Source: Loktanella sp. DSM 29012 (GTDB lineage Bacteria > Pseudomonadota > Alphaproteobacteria > Rhodobacterales > Rhodobacteraceae). From it: 64,000 bases of DNA. The position numbers and the translations under genes were made by a program. This document shows positions 1 through 9,883 of this stretch, in pieces; the first letter of the stretch is position 1, and every line of letters begins with the position of its first letter. The stretch spans positions 871,707-935,706 of the forward strand of contig NZ_FOEJ01000001.1 of the NCBI RefSeq assembly GCF_900110705.1, in the 5' to 3' direction. The notes beneath the pieces were generated by a model. The model was not told the origin of the DNA, searched no databases, and saw nothing but the letters and a program-made list of their open reading frames with translations.

Positions 1-1115
1 TGTTGCTTGACCCGTATTTTTCAGGGACCAAGCTGAAGTGGATCCTGGACAACGTCGAAGGGGCCCGCGAACGCGCCCGCAACGGAGAGTTGCTGTTCGG
101 TACCGTCGATAGCTGGCTGATCTGGAAACTGACGGGTGGTGCGTCGCATGTGACCGACGCCACGAACGCCTGCCGCACGATGCTCTATGACATTCACAAC
201 GGACGCTGGTCCTCGACCATTTGCGATCTGCTGGACATCCCGCAGCAGATGCTGCCGCAGGTGATGGATTGCGCCGCTGATTTCGGTGTCACGCGCCCCG
301 ATCTGTTCGGTGCTGAAATTCCGATTCTGGGTGTGGCGGGGGACCAGCAGGCGGCGACGCTGGGGCAGGCCTGTTTCCAGCCCGGTATGTTGAAATCCAC
401 CTACGGCACCGGGTGTTTCGCGCTGCTGAACACGGGCGATACGCCCGTCGCCAGCACCTCGCGGCTGTTGACGACCATCGCGTACCAACTGGACGGCAAA
501 CCCACCTACGCGCTGGAGGGGTCTATTTTCATCGCGGGGGCCGTGGTGCAATGGCTGCGCGACGGGCTGAAGCTGATCCGCGAGGCAAAGGAAACACAGC
601 CCCTCGCCGAAGCATCGGACCCCGCGCAGGACGTGGTCCTGGTCCCGGCCTTTACGGGGCTTGGCGCACCCTATTGGAACGCCGATTGCCGGGGTGCGAT
701 TTTCGGTATGTCGCGCAACACCGGACCCGAGGAATTTGCGCGTGCCGCGCTGGAATCCGTGGGCTACCAGACGCGTGACCTGCTGGACGCGATGCGCGCC
801 GACTGGCAGGGGCAGGCGGGTGATGCCGCGCTGCGCGTCGACGGCGGCATGAGCGCGTCCGACTACGCCATGCAGTTCCTGTCGGACATCATCGGTGCGC
901 GTGTTGACCGTCCGAAGGTGTTGGAAACGACCGCGATGGGGGCGGCCTGGCTGGCAGGCTACCGCGCGGGGCTGTATCCCGATCAGGACGGCTTTGCCGC
1001 GACATGGGCGCTGGACCGGACGTTCGATCCGCAGATGGACCCGGACAAGCGGGCGGAGAAATATGGCCGTTGGCAGCGGGCCGTGCAGGCGACGCTGACC
1101 TATACCGGCGACTGA
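1..1115 (+). CDS. glpK: Glycerol kinase, C-terminal part (5' end outside window)
   Basis: Phosphorylates glycerol with ATP to sn-glycerol 3-phosphate in the cytoplasm. The window opens inside the gene: the first complete codon is at base 3 and the first visible residues ([16 protein letters not shown]) are a conserved internal stretch of GlpK, so about 130 N-terminal residues are missing. FGGY-kinase features follow: [14 protein letters not shown], then the C-terminal ATPase lobe with [13 protein letters not shown], the STYGTGCF segment, and [18 protein letters not shown] near the end. No frameshift is visible in the 370 residues present. Neighbours downstream are on the opposite strand and converge on it, overlapping by 16 bases. 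Identification is secure because several glycerol-kinase-specific motifs are in order; only the start is unknown. Confidence 0.95.
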   Translation, partial: LLDPYFSGTKLKWILDNVEGARERARNGELLFGTVDSWLIWKLTGGASHVTDATNACRTMLYDIHNGRWSSTICDLLDIPQQMLPQVMDCAADFGVTRPDLFGAEIPILGVAGDQQAATLGQACFQPGMLKSTYGTGCFALLNTGDTPVASTSRLLTTIAYQLDGKPTYALEGSIFIAGAVVQWLRDGLKLIREAKETQPLAEASDPAQDVVLVPAFTGLGAPYWNADCRGAIFGMSRNTGPEEFARAALESVGYQTRDLLDAMRADWQGQAGDAALRVDGGMSASDYAMQFLSDIIGARVDRPKVLETTAMGAAWLAGYRAGLYPDQDGFAATWALDRTFDPQMDPDKRAEKYGRWQRAVQATLTYTGD

Positions 1116-1546
1116 GCGGCCTTCACCTTGGGTGCGCGGCTCACCCACATCCCGGCGAGGATCAGCGCCACCCCGATCGTGCGCGCCAGCGGTGACCCCG
1201 GCGCGCCCGTGATCAGGTCGATCACCACGCCCGACACCATCTGGCCTGCGATGATCAGCAGGGCGGTCTGCGCCGCCCCGATCCGCGTGACCAGCCAGCT
1301 AGAGGCCGCGATGAACACGACGCCGCCCGTGCCGCCCAGCCAGGCCCACCACGGGACCTGGGTCACCTGGGCATCGCGCAACCCGCCAAAGATCAACGCG
1401 GCAATGGTCAGGGCGACAGCACCCACGATGTGATTCCAGAACGACGATTCCAGCGCCGAGGTATTGAGGCTGAGACGCCCGTTGATCTGGCGGCTGAGGA
1501 TCACCAGAACACCGGCGGCAAAGGCCACGAGGACGGGCAGGATCAT
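1100..1546 (-). CDS. YdcZ-type (DUF606/DMT superfamily) small membrane protein, second of a pair
   Basis: A 148-residue inner-membrane protein made almost entirely of hydrophobic helices, with the N-terminal [20 protein letters not shown] and the typical ING segment of YdcZ (DUF606) proteins. This family belongs to the drug/metabolite transporter superfamily, and its members are half the length of normal DMT proteins. The start at 1546 is chosen because its ATG overlaps the stop of the gene upstream by four bases (ATGA), which implies translational coupling and probably a heterodimeric transporter with that partner. Substrate is unknown. Its last 16 bases overlap the convergent end of glpK. 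Confidence 0.85.
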   Translation of the reverse strand: MILPVLVAFAAGVLVILSRQINGRLSLNTSALESSFWNHIVGAVALTIAALIFGGLRDAQVTQVPWWAWLGGTGGVVFIAASSWLVTRIGAAQTALLIIAGQMVSGVVIDLITGAPGSPLARTIGVALILAGMWVSRAPKVKAAQSPV

Positions 1547-2013
1547 GCGGCACCCCCGAGAAATATCAGAACCAGCGATCCGGTCACGATCAGCGCGAGT
1601 GCGGCCATGTCCCGCGCGCTTGGCATCCGTTGCCGCAGACCGAATAACCCGCGTGCGTCTGCGATCAGACTGAACACCATCTGTCCCGCGAGCCCGATCG
1701 CCAACGTCCCGGACAGCGCCAGCGGCGTGTTCAAGGCATAGGACGTGGCCATCACGGTGACGGCCCCCGACAAACCACCCGCATAGGACCACAGCGGCGG
1801 GCGCACCCTGCTTGTGCGGCCGGGACGCAGGATCGCCAGCGCGATCAGGGCCGCCACCGTGCCCGTGGCGTGTGGCACCCAACTGGAAAACAGCAATGAC
1901 CCGTACTGCGCCAGCGTGCCGTTGAACAGCACCATCAGTGACAACAGCCCGCCCGCGCCGAAGGCTGCGAGAAAGGCAAGCGGATGGGTCGGGGATTGTG
2001 TTGGGTCTGTCAT
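1543..2013 (-). CDS. YdcZ-type (DUF606/DMT superfamily) small membrane protein, first of a pair
   Basis: A 156-residue membrane protein with about five predicted helices and the same fold as the partner that follows it. The segment LLSLMVLFNGTLAQYGSLLFSSWVPHATG (given here only as position 25-53) carries the N-G and S-x2-H/N landmarks of the YdcZ family. The ATG at 2013 starts MTDPTQSPTHPL just before the first helix; a longer reading to 2154 would add a low-complexity, non-hydrophobic leader and is less likely. The coupled pair suggests an exporter of two unlike half-size subunits, as in paired small transporters. No substrate can be deduced from the neighbours. Confidence 0.8.
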   Translation of the reverse strand: MTDPTQSPTHPLAFLAAFGAGGLLSLMVLFNGTLAQYGSLLFSSWVPHATGTVAALIALAILRPGRTSRVRPPLWSYAGGLSGAVTVMATSYALNTPLALSGTLAIGLAGQMVFSLIADARGLFGLRQRMPSARDMAALALIVTGSLVLIFLGGAA

Positions 2014-2187
2014 GGGCGCAGATGTGACTCCGATGCCCTGCAGGCACAAGCCCGCATGGTGTTGACAGCGTCGCGCACATGACCTAAGCGCCCCGGACAC
2101 TGGTGTTGGTGGCCCTCGCAAGGGGATGCCTGTCGGGGGTAACCCAAAGGACAACGCCCTTCGTAACGCAAATGAAGGAGATCAGCC

Positions 2188-2808
2188 GTGACCAAACGCA
2201 CGTCTGCCAAGTACAAGATCGACCGCCGCATGGGCGAAAACATCTGGGGCCGTCCCAAGTCCCCGGTCAACCGTCGTGAATATGGCCCTGGCCAGCATGG
2301 CCAGCGCCGCAAGGGCAAGGTTTCCGACTTTGGTCTGCAGTTGCGCGCCAAGCAGAAGCTGAAAGGCTACTACGGCGACCTGACCGAAAAGCAGTTCCGC
2401 CGCATCTACGGCGAAGCCGAGCGCGTCAAGGGCGACACCGGTGAAAACCTGATCGGCCTGCTGGAGCGTCGTCTGGACGCCGTCGTTTACCGCGCCAAGT
2501 TCGTGGCAACCGTTTTTGCCGCACGCCAGTTCGTGAACCACGGCCACGTCACCGTGAACGGCAAGCGCGTCAACATCCCGTCCTACCGCGTCAAGGAAGG
2601 CGACATCATCGCCGTTCGTGACAAGTCCAAGCAGCTGGAAATGGTGCTGGTCGCCGCCCAACTGCCAGAGCGTGACGTGCCCGACTACATGGAAGTCGAC
2701 CATTCCAAGATGACCGCCACCTTTGTGCGGACCCCGACGCTGGGTGATGTCCCTTATCCGGTGACGATGGAACCGAACCTGGTCGTCGAATTCTACGCCA
2801 AGAACTAA
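2188..2808 (+). CDS. rpsD: 30S ribosomal protein S4
   Basis: Primary 16S rRNA-binding protein of the small subunit. The 206-residue length and sequence are typical: N-terminal [21 protein letters not shown], then the S4 RNA-binding domain around residues 95-160 with [14 protein letters not shown] and [20 protein letters not shown]. This version lacks the N-terminal zinc-binding cysteines found in some S4 proteins, which is usual in alphaproteobacteria. Translation starts at a GTG at 2188, supported by a good ribosome-binding site, GAAGGAG, at 2174-2180. It stands alone, not in the alpha ribosomal operon, as is common in Rhodobacteraceae, and is followed by a clear terminator. Confidence 0.98.
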   Translation: MTKRTSAKYKIDRRMGENIWGRPKSPVNRREYGPGQHGQRRKGKVSDFGLQLRAKQKLKGYYGDLTEKQFRRIYGEAERVKGDTGENLIGLLERRLDAVVYRAKFVATVFAARQFVNHGHVTVNGKRVNIPSYRVKEGDIIAVRDKSKQLEMVLVAAQLPERDVPDYMEVDHSKMTATFVRTPTLGDVPYPVTMEPNLVVEFYAKN

Positions 2809-2829
2809 TCGGTTCTGGCCCGCGATACG

Positions 2830-2857
2830 AAAGGCCGCCCCTTGGGGCGGCCTTTTG
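2830..2857 (+). terminator. Rho-independent terminator of rpsD
   Basis: A perfect GC-rich stem, AAGGCCGCCCC against GGGGCGGCCTT with a TT-containing loop, at 2831-2853, followed by a short T run. It lies 23 bases behind the rpsD stop. Confidence 0.85.
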
Positions 2858-2965
2858 CGTTTATCGGTACGTCCTTTCGCGGTGCGCCATCAGCCTTTAC
2901 ATTGGACGGCCACCGTCAGCGCCCGTAAGGTCTCCCCGTTCAAAGACAAAAGGGATCGGTGTGAA

Positions 2966-3619
2966 GTGACGAAGCCGGACGTATTGAATACGGACTTTAT
3001 CTTGCGCGATGAGGCGGAGCTGCGGCAGTTATTCGCCCCAACGCATGATACCGCGATCAAGAAGTGTCTGAATTATCTGGACAAACACGCCCGCGCTTTC
3101 ATTGAACGGTCGCCGTTCATCTGCATCGGCACACAGTCCAGTGACGGTGCGGCGGATGTTAGTCCGCGCGGCGACCCGCCCGGTTTCGTCAAGGTGCATG
3201 ATGACCGAACGTTGCTGATCCCTGATCGTCCCGGCAATAACCGTCTTGATACTTTGACGAACATCATGACCAACGGTCATGTTGGCCTGCTTTTTATCGT
3301 GCCCGGTTTTGATGACACGCTTCGCGTCAATGGCACGGCAGTCATCACGCGGGACCCCGACCTTTTGGTGCATATGGCCGTGAATGATCGGACGCCAACA
3401 GTGGCGATCGCTATCAGCGTCGATGAGGTTTTCATTCATTGTGCCAAGGCGTTTCGGCGGTCAAAACTGTGGAGTCCCGATGCGCAGCAGGATCGAGGGG
3501 ATGTTCCATCGTTGATGAATATTATCCTCGACCAGACTACGGGGGCACCAAAGGATCCAGAGCAACTGGCCAAGCTCGATGAAGACCTTGAGGCAGAGTA
3601 TCGGCAGACGATGTACTGA
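2966..3619 (+). CDS. Pyridoxamine 5'-phosphate oxidase-family FMN-binding protein (MSMEG_1061/DR2398-like)
   Basis: A 217-residue cytoplasmic protein of the PNPOx-like split-barrel superfamily, probably an FMN- or F420-type flavoprotein of unknown substrate. The core shows FIERSPFICIGTQSSDG, then VSPRGDPPGFVKVHDDRTLLIPDRPGNNR in the region of residues 55-95, the signature of the DR2398/MSMEG_1061 subgroup, and ends in YRQTMY. The GTG at 2966 is preferred (AGGGA ten bases upstream); a longer reading from 2855 would start inside the rpsD terminator. It is a single-gene unit converging on the sugar dehydrogenase gene. The exact reaction cannot be told from sequence. Confidence 0.82.
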   Translation: MTKPDVLNTDFILRDEAELRQLFAPTHDTAIKKCLNYLDKHARAFIERSPFICIGTQSSDGAADVSPRGDPPGFVKVHDDRTLLIPDRPGNNRLDTLTNIMTNGHVGLLFIVPGFDDTLRVNGTAVITRDPDLLVHMAVNDRTPTVAIAISVDEVFIHCAKAFRRSKLWSPDAQQDRGDVPSLMNIILDQTTGAPKDPEQLAKLDEDLEAEYRQTMY

Positions 3620-3682
3620 TGGCTGCGTTGCAAATCTTTGCTGGCGACTTACGCCAGTGTCTGATGACGACAACGTCTAGGA

Positions 3683-3698
3683 CCGCCCCGTAGGGCGG
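3683..3698. terminator. Hairpin between convergent genes, candidate bidirectional terminator
   Basis: CCGCCC-CGTA-GGGCGG stem-loop midway between the stops at 3619 and 3716. There is no obvious T run on either side, so termination strength is uncertain. Confidence 0.5.
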
Positions 3699-3715
3699 CC
3701 CGAGAGTCGTTCGAT

Positions 3716-5119
3716 TTAGTTCGTGTTTTCGGTTTCGGTATCCGTTTCCTCGGCCTCTGACTGCGGCGCGTCGGCCGGGGCGTCATATGTCACGCGCCAG
3801 ACGGTGTTGCCGGTGTCATCGGCGATGAACATCGCGCCATCGGGGGCGAATTCGACATCGACGGGACGGCCCCAGACCTCTGCCCGCTGGTCGTTTTCAA
3901 CCCAGAAACCGGTGGCAAAGTTTTCATATGTCCCGGTTGGCATACCATTCTCGAACGGCGCGAACACGACCTTGTAGCCGGTGGGCTGGGTGCGGTTCCA
4001 CGATCCCTTGAACGCGACAAAGGCACCGTTCTGATACGCCTCTGGCAGTTGCGCGCCGTCCTCGGGGAATTCGAGGTCCATCGCGGCGGAATGCGGCTGG
4101 AACAGCATGTCGGGCGCGAGCGCGGCTGCGACCTTGTCCGGGGCCTGATCGGCGAAACCGGGCTGCGGGTTCTGACCGATGTAGGAATAGGGCCAGCCAT
4201 AGAACCCGTCCTGCTGCACGTTGATCAGGAAATCGGGCACGAGGTCATCGCCCGTGCCGTCGCGTTCCTGCACGACCGCGAACAGATCGCCGCTGTCGGG
4301 ATGGATCGCCAGACCTGCGGGGTTACGCACACCGGTGGCCACGGTGCCGATCAGTGATCCATCGGGGTTGAAGGCCTGAATGGACGCAGGCACGCCCGGT
4401 TCGACCGAGATATTCCCGTTCGATCCGATCCCGACATAAAGGGTGCCGTCGTCTCCGATGGCGATGTCGCGGTTGACGTGACCAAAGGGGCCGTCACCGA
4501 ACGCGCCCTCTGGCGTGATCATGGTCTGGCCGGAAAAATCATGCTGCGGCACGCGTTCGTCCTGCGGCACTTCATCGACGGTCTGGTTTTGCGATCCGAC
4601 GATGCGGATGCGGCCCTCGGTATAGGGCATGGCCCAGATGCCCATCAGATCGGCGACAAGGATTTGCGGACCCTCCGCTCCGTCGCGGTAACTGACACCG
4701 TAGGGTGCGGTGAACGGTTCGGCGTAGCGCGAGATCGTTTCCGCCGATCCGTCGCCGTCACCGTCGCGCAGCAGGGCGATATAGCCTGCCGACTGGTGGG
4801 CCACTAGAACATCGCCATTGGGCAGCACCTCGACTTGGCGCGGGGCATCTTGCAATTGCGCGAACAGCGTCGCGGTAAAGCCCTCGGGCACGTTCAGTTG
4901 CGGGGGGGTGTCGGCCAGCCGCAGGGCGGTATTGTTGACGTTCGGCCCCGTGTAGGGTTCGGGTGCCTGATCCATCGTGTAGCGGAATGACAGCCCGACG
5001 GTGCGTTCCTGTTCGGGGGTCGCCTGACTGGACGGGATCGGTTCGTCCGTCGTTTCCTGTGCGAACACGGGTGCAGCAAGCGCGGCGGTGGCGGTGGTCA
5101 TCAGAAGGGTTCTAAGCAT
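3716..5119 (-). CDS. Exported PQQ-dependent sugar dehydrogenase (GSDH/sorbosone dehydrogenase family)
   Basis: Predicted periplasmic six-bladed beta-propeller quinoprotein oxidising an aldose or related sugar. The ATG at 5119 gives MLRTLLMTTATAALAAPVFAQ, a clean Sec signal peptide cleaved after AFAQ-like VFAQ; the longer reading to 5158 would put charged residues ahead of it. Family landmarks include QVEVLPNGDVLVAHQ, the RDGDGDGSAETI calcium-type loop, the GVRNPAGLAIHP segment, DGFYGWPYSYIGQNPQPG and the C-terminal FAPDGAMFIADDTGNTVWRV. A short acidic tail rich in Glu/Thr ends the protein. PQQ biosynthesis genes are not in the window, so the cofactor source is unseen. Confidence 0.88.
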   Translation of the reverse strand: MLRTLLMTTATAALAAPVFAQETTDEPIPSSQATPEQERTVGLSFRYTMDQAPEPYTGPNVNNTALRLADTPPQLNVPEGFTATLFAQLQDAPRQVEVLPNGDVLVAHQSAGYIALLRDGDGDGSAETISRYAEPFTAPYGVSYRDGAEGPQILVADLMGIWAMPYTEGRIRIVGSQNQTVDEVPQDERVPQHDFSGQTMITPEGAFGDGPFGHVNRDIAIGDDGTLYVGIGSNGNISVEPGVPASIQAFNPDGSLIGTVATGVRNPAGLAIHPDSGDLFAVVQERDGTGDDLVPDFLINVQQDGFYGWPYSYIGQNPQPGFADQAPDKVAAALAPDMLFQPHSAAMDLEFPEDGAQLPEAYQNGAFVAFKGSWNRTQPTGYKVVFAPFENGMPTGTYENFATGFWVENDQRAEVWGRPVDVEFAPDGAMFIADDTGNTVWRVTYDAPADAPQSEAEETDTETENTN

Positions 5120-5249
5120 CGGGTCCAAATTTTCTGTTTGTTTGCAATCGTGGACCAACGATCTGTACGCACATCAGTTCCAGCGCGGTTGAGAGCAGCC
5201 GTTCGTCTGCCACCTTTCGTCCGGATCGCAGGCGGGCTAGCAATGCTGC

Positions 5250-6839
5250 ATGAACAAACCGAATATCGTGATGATCCTTACCGACCACGTGGCGTTTCAC
5301 GGCCACTACGGGTCTGACCGTTATCCCTATCGCTGGCCGCACCTCGACCGAATCGCAGGGCAGGGGGTGTGGTGCGATCAGGCGCGCTGCATCACGCCCG
5401 TCTGCACGCCGTCGCGCGCCAGTTTCCTGACGGGCAAACGGCCTGACAAACACGGGCTGCGCTGGAACAGCGAATACCCCATTCCGCACAATCGCCGTGA
5501 TTTCCGCGACGACGAGGTGCTGTATCCCGCCTACCTCGCGCAGGCTGGGTATCAGAACCATTACTACGGCAAATGGCACTGCGGCGTGAACAAGACCGCC
5601 GCCGACTACGGCCTGACCGGGTGGAGCCTGCCGGAATACGGCAACCTCTATGCCTCTGACCGGTATAAGTCCTATCTGGCCGACCGGGGGCTGGATCAGC
5701 CGCGCTGCCGGATCGACCATCACCTGCTGCGCCCGGAGCTCGACGGCACGACCGTTCTGATGGACCCCGAAGAGCCGTGGGATTTCATGGACGGGGCCGG
5801 TGTGCTGCTGGGCGATCCCGCGGCGCAGGAACAGAATTTCGTCGCCAATACCGCCGCTGATGCGATCCGCGATCTGGCGCGGGGGAACGACCCGTTCAGC
5901 ATGGTGATCAGCCTGTGGGGACCGCATCACCCCTATTACCCGTCCGAGGATTTCGCGGCCCTGATCAACCCCGCCGACATTCCGCCCTATCCCAGCTTTG
6001 CCGAGGATCTGTCGGACAAGCCCTGGCGCTATCGCGTGCAGCGTGATCTGCGGTGTCAGCACAGGGCGGGTGAACGCTGGCCGGACTGGGGCATTTGGCA
6101 GACCGTGCTGGCGCGGGCCTATGCGGCCGGGTTGCAGACCGATGCCGCCATCGGACGGATCGCAGATGTGCTGGAGGCCGAAGGGATTGCCGACAACACG
6201 CTGTTCATCGTCACCGCCGATCACGGCGATGGGCTGGCCGCCCATGGTGCAGGCTGGGACAAATACAGCAGTTTCAGCGAAGAGGTCGCGCGTATTCCGC
6301 TGGTCATGCGCTGGCCTGACGGGCTGCCCGCCGGCGCCACGATCAGCGATCCGGTGACGTTGCTGGACGTGACCGCCACCATGATCGACGCGGCTGGCGC
6401 GCAGGATGATCTGCATCCGCTGGGGCTGGATGGTGACAGCCTGCTGCCGATGGCGCGGGGGACGTCGCGGCGCGAGGCGCTGATCTGCGATCACTTTGGC
6501 CATTCTGGCGACATCGCATTTCAGAAAATCCTGTATCTGAATGGTTGGAAATACGTCTGCTGCTGGGGCGACGGGGACGAGCTGTACGATCTGACCGCCG
6601 ATCCGTTCGAGATCGACAATCGGGTAAACGATCCCGCCACCATCGACCGCCAGCACGTGATGCGCGACCGGATCATCGCGCATCTGGAGGCACGCCGTGC
6701 TGCACGGTCCATGTGGAAGCCGGCCGCATTCTGGGAGGACGGGATCGTGTTTTCCTCGCCCGAATGGCCGCGTGAAGAAACGCTGCTGTTGTACAAGATG
6801 CGCAGTCTTCAGGCCGATCCCGACTATCATCCTGGTTGA
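5250..6839 (+). CDS. Sulfatase (type I, formylglycine-dependent; arylsulfatase/phosphonate monoester hydrolase-like)
   Basis: A 529-residue alkaline-phosphatase-superfamily hydrolase that cleaves sulfate (or phosphonate) esters. The formylglycine motif C-x-P-S-R is at residues 52-56 (CTPSR followed by ASFLTG), so Cys52 should be converted to formylglycine. The metal-site pieces are NIVMILTDH near the start and VTADHGDG in the second half. No signal peptide precedes NIVMIL, so the enzyme is probably cytoplasmic, which suits substrates that are imported first. The ATG at 5250 is the only start that keeps the usual N-terminus. No sulfatase-maturing enzyme is nearby. It is transcribed alone and followed by two palindromes. 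Confidence 0.9.
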   Translation: MNKPNIVMILTDHVAFHGHYGSDRYPYRWPHLDRIAGQGVWCDQARCITPVCTPSRASFLTGKRPDKHGLRWNSEYPIPHNRRDFRDDEVLYPAYLAQAGYQNHYYGKWHCGVNKTAADYGLTGWSLPEYGNLYASDRYKSYLADRGLDQPRCRIDHHLLRPELDGTTVLMDPEEPWDFMDGAGVLLGDPAAQEQNFVANTAADAIRDLARGNDPFSMVISLWGPHHPYYPSEDFAALINPADIPPYPSFAEDLSDKPWRYRVQRDLRCQHRAGERWPDWGIWQTVLARAYAAGLQTDAAIGRIADVLEAEGIADNTLFIVTADHGDGLAAHGAGWDKYSSFSEEVARIPLVMRWPDGLPAGATISDPVTLLDVTATMIDAAGAQDDLHPLGLDGDSLLPMARGTSRREALICDHFGHSGDIAFQKILYLNGWKYVCCWGDGDELYDLTADPFEIDNRVNDPATIDRQHVMRDRIIAHLEARRAARSMWKPAAFWEDGIVFSSPEWPREETLLLYKMRSLQADPDYHPG

Positions 6840-6847
6840 TGACGGGC

Positions 6848-6896
6848 CCTGTTTTTCGCGAAAAACAGGACGGCCACCCATTTTCGCGAAAATGGG
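6848..6896. repeat. Two perfect palindromes centred on TTTTCGCGAAAA, behind the sulfatase gene
   Basis: The first palindrome is 6848-6869 (CCTGTTTTTCG and its exact complement), the second 6877-6896 (CCCATTTTCG and its exact complement), eight bases apart. Both share the AT-CGCG-AT core but have different outer arms. They lie nine bases behind a stop codon and could act as tandem terminators; the T run is inside the stem instead of after it. Confidence 0.7.
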
Positions 6897-6982
6897 GTGC
6901 GCCTGTCGTGACCTGCGCGCGCTTGTCACTGGTCAGTCTGCCCGCCGGGGGCTAGAACAGCGCAGACTAGAGGACGTATTCG

Positions 6983-8071
6983 ATGACCACTGCCATTTCT
7001 CCCCGCCGTTCGATCATGGACATCTCGCTGTACAAGGGCGGTGACAGCACCGTCGCGGGTCAGTCCAACATCGTGAAACTGTCGTCCAACGAGAATCCCT
7101 TTGGCCCGCCCGACGCGGCCAAGGACGCCGTCGCCCGCGCGGTGCACGAGTTGCACCGCTATCCTTCGACCGATCATGCGTCCCTGCGCCAGGCGATTGC
7201 CGAGGTGCACGGCCTGGATGCTGCGCGGATCATCTGCGGCGTGGGTTCCGACGAGATCATCCATTTCCTGTGCCAAGCCTATATCGAGGAAGGTGGCGAG
7301 GTCATCCACACCGAGCACGGGTTCGCCATGTACCGGATCAGCACGCTGGCCAATGGCGGCACCCCGGTCGAGGTCAAGGAGCGCGAGCGCGTCACGGATG
7401 TCGATGCGATTCTTGCGGCCTGCACGGACAAGACCCGGCTGGTGTTCATTGCCAATCCCAACAATCCCACCGGCACCATGATCGGTCAGGCCGAGATCAC
7501 GCGTCTGGCCGAGGGTATCCCGCCGCAGGCCATTCTGGTGCTGGACGGGGCCTATGCCGAATATGTCGAGGGGTTCGATGCCGGTGCCGCCATGGTCGAG
7601 GCGCGCGAAAACGTGGTCATGACCCGCACCTTTTCCAAGATCTACGGGCTGGGCGGGTTGCGCGTGGGCTGGGGCTATGCGCCCACGGCCATCATCGATG
7701 TGCTGAACCGGGTGCGTGGTCCGTTCAACCTGTCTTCGCCTGCGCTGGCCGCGGCCGAGGCCGCCGTGCGGGATGTGGATTTCGTGGCGCGTTGTCGTGC
7801 GGAAAACGCCCGCTGCCGCGACTGGATGGCCAATGCGCTGGCCGAACTGGGTATCCCGTCGGACACCTCGACCGCGAATTTCGTGCTGGCGCGTTTCGCC
7901 TCCGAGGCAGAGGCCAATGCCTGCGACGATCACCTGCGGTCCGAAGGCATCCTGGTGCGGCGCGTCGCGGGCTACAACCTGCCCAATTGCCTGCGCATCA
8001 CGGTGGGTGACGAATCCGCCTGTCGTCGCACTGTCCACGCGATCGCGCAATTCAAGGCGGGCAACGTGTGA
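6983..8071 (+). CDS. hisC: Histidinol-phosphate aminotransferase
   Basis: Class II PLP aminotransferase that converts imidazole-acetol phosphate to histidinol phosphate; in many bacteria it also transaminates aromatic amino-acid precursors. The 362-residue protein has the substrate/cofactor motifs [31 protein letters not shown] and the catalytic Schiff-base lysine at residue 219 in [17 protein letters not shown]. An AGAGGA stretch precedes the ATG at 6983. The stop overlaps the start of the prephenate/arogenate dehydrogenase gene by four bases, a pairing that fits a role in tyrosine/phenylalanine synthesis as well as histidine. Confidence 0.95.
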   Translation: MTTAISPRRSIMDISLYKGGDSTVAGQSNIVKLSSNENPFGPPDAAKDAVARAVHELHRYPSTDHASLRQAIAEVHGLDAARIICGVGSDEIIHFLCQAYIEEGGEVIHTEHGFAMYRISTLANGGTPVEVKERERVTDVDAILAACTDKTRLVFIANPNNPTGTMIGQAEITRLAEGIPPQAILVLDGAYAEYVEGFDAGAAMVEARENVVMTRTFSKIYGLGGLRVGWGYAPTAIIDVLNRVRGPFNLSSPALAAAEAAVRDVDFVARCRAENARCRDWMANALAELGIPSDTSTANFVLARFASEAEANACDDHLRSEGILVRRVAGYNLPNCLRITVGDESACRRTVHAIAQFKAGNV

Positions 8072-8985
8072 GCGTGATCTACGACAAGATCGCGCTGATC
8101 GGGCTGGGTCTGATCGCATCGTCCATGGCGCTGGCGATCAAGCGTGCGGGCCTCGCACGCGAGATCACCGGCTACGCCCGGTCGCAGCAGACCCGCGACA
8201 TCGCCCGCGAGATCGACCTGTGCACGGTCTGCGATACGGCCGCTGATGCGGTGCGCGATGCGGACCTTGTCGTGCTCTGCGTGCCGGTGGGGGCAATGGC
8301 CGCGGTGATGGCTGACATCGCGCCCGCACTGAAACCGGGTGCGACCCTGTCCGACGTGGGGTCCGTCAAGAAGGCCGTGATCGATGCGGTCGGTCCGCAT
8401 GTGCCCGCAGGCGTGCATTTCGTTCCCGCCCATCCGCTGGCCGGGACCGAACATTCCGGCCCGCGTGCGGGGTTTGCCGAACTCTATGACAACCGCTGGT
8501 GCATCATCGTGCCCGCCGAGGGCAGCGATCCCGCCGCCGTTGCGCGTCTGGCCGACCTGTGGCGCGGCATGGGGGCGAACGTCGACGAGATGGACGCCGA
8601 ACATCACGATCTGGTGCTGGCCGTCACCAGCCACACACCGCACCTGATCGCCTATACCATGGTCGGCGTGGCGGACGATCTGAGCCGGGTGACCGACAGC
8701 GAGGTCATCAAGTATTCCGCCGCGGGTTTCCGGGATTTCACGCGTATCGCGGCCTCTGACCCCACCATGTGGCGGGACGTGTTCCTGTCGAACAAGGAGG
8801 CGACGCTGGAAATCCTGGGGCGGTTCACCGAAGAGCTCTTCGCCTTGCAACGCGCGATCCGCACCGAGGACGGCGACCACCTGCACGATTATTTCACCCG
8901 GACACGGGCGATCCGGCGCGGCATCATCGAGGCCGGGCAGGATACCGATGCGCCCAATTTTGGCCGTGCCGTCAAGCCGCGCTGA
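8068..8985 (+). CDS. tyrC: Prephenate/arogenate (cyclohexadienyl) dehydrogenase
   Basis: NAD(P)-dependent oxidative decarboxylation of prephenate or arogenate in tyrosine synthesis. The Rossmann fold opens with [14 protein letters not shown] at residues 8-21, in which the third glycine of GxGxxG is alanine, as in many alphaproteobacterial TyrC proteins. Further landmarks are [24 protein letters not shown] (the conserved substrate-binding histidine) and [12 protein letters not shown]. The GTG start overlaps the hisC stop as GTGA, so the two are translationally coupled. The length, 305 residues, is normal for a version without an ACT or chorismate mutase domain. Confidence 0.93.
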   Translation: MSVIYDKIALIGLGLIASSMALAIKRAGLAREITGYARSQQTRDIAREIDLCTVCDTAADAVRDADLVVLCVPVGAMAAVMADIAPALKPGATLSDVGSVKKAVIDAVGPHVPAGVHFVPAHPLAGTEHSGPRAGFAELYDNRWCIIVPAEGSDPAAVARLADLWRGMGANVDEMDAEHHDLVLAVTSHTPHLIAYTMVGVADDLSRVTDSEVIKYSAAGFRDFTRIAASDPTMWRDVFLSNKEATLEILGRFTEELFALQRAIRTEDGDHLHDYFTRTRAIRRGIIEAGQDTDAPNFGRAVKPR

Positions 8986-9874
8986 TCTGGCGGGCCTGTT
9001 GGCGCTGTGTCTGGCGCTGGCGGGATCCGCGGCCGCGCAGGGCGCGAGCGATCCATCGCGGCCCGTCGCGCGCAGTCTGGCGGAGGAGCCGCTGCCGCGG
9101 CCCGTGCCGCGGCCGCAGATCACGGGCCTGGCCGAGGATGTGGCCCGCAGCGCACCGCTTGTGCGCCCCGTGCTGCGCCCGCGCGTGGAACCCAGTCTGG
9201 CGATCGGATACGAGACGACGCCGCTGCGCCGGGCCGAACGGGAACTGTTTGCCTTCAGCCCCTTTGCGCCGCGTGCGGTTGACCGTCCCGCAGCACGCCC
9301 CGCCAGTATCGTGTCCGCCGCAGCCGAGCGACGGCAGGAGCGGCTGCGCGGCCAGATTTGCGGCGATCCGGCCATTCAGGGCGAGGCGATCGGCAATATC
9401 GGCGGACCCGGTGCCTGCGGGGTGACCGATGCCGTGCGTGTCCGGTCGGTTTCCGGGGTCACGCTGCAACCGGCACCGACGGTTGATTGCACAACAGCCA
9501 CCGCGATGAAGGACTGGGTCGCCCAAGGGATCAAGCCTGCGGTGGGCACGACCGGCGGGGGTGTGACCCGTCTACGCGTCATCGGGCATTATTCCTGCCG
9601 CAACCGCGTCGGCGGCAGCTCTGGCAGCAGTCGCTTGTCGGAACACAGCTATGGTCGGGCTGTGGACGTGGCAGGGATCGGGCTGGCATCGGGGCGCGAG
9701 ATCACGCTTCTGACCGATTGGAACAAGCCTGCCGAGGGTGCGATCTTGCGAGAGGTCTGGCGCAGCGCCTGCGGGCCGTTCGGCACAGTTTTGGGTCCTG
9801 ATGCCAATGCGGCGCACCGTGACCATTTCCATGTCGACACCGCACGATACCGGTCGGGCAGCTATTGCAGGTAA
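8948..9874 (+). CDS. Extensin-like family protein, exported
   Basis: The N-terminus has a hydrophobic signal segment (LAGLLALCLALAGSAAAQ), then a proline/arginine-rich linker to about residue 110, then an extensin-like C-terminal domain. That domain carries the family landmarks: cysteines in QICGDP and GPGACGV, TVDCTTATAM, HYSCRNRVGG, LSEHSYGRAVDVAG with a conserved H and D, and HRDHFHVD at the end, which resemble the metal site of LAS/D-Ala-D-Ala peptidase-like folds. It therefore probably acts on or at the cell wall in the periplasm. The start at 8948 overlaps tyrC by 38 bases; a GTG at 8966 is an alternative. Confidence 0.82.
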   Translation: MRPILAVPSSRADLAGLLALCLALAGSAAAQGASDPSRPVARSLAEEPLPRPVPRPQITGLAEDVARSAPLVRPVLRPRVEPSLAIGYETTPLRRAERELFAFSPFAPRAVDRPAARPASIVSAAAERRQERLRGQICGDPAIQGEAIGNIGGPGACGVTDAVRVRSVSGVTLQPAPTVDCTTATAMKDWVAQGIKPAVGTTGGGVTRLRVIGHYSCRNRVGGSSGSSRLSEHSYGRAVDVAGIGLASGREITLLTDWNKPAEGAILREVWRSACGPFGTVLGPDANAAHRDHFHVDTARYRSGSYCR

Positions 9875-9883
9875 GGCAATGGA

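Noticed and set aside
5112..6929. A 605-codon minus-strand frame opposite the sulfatase
   Set aside because: Antisense shadow of a strongly supported gene; it also overlaps the start of the sugar dehydrogenase gene.
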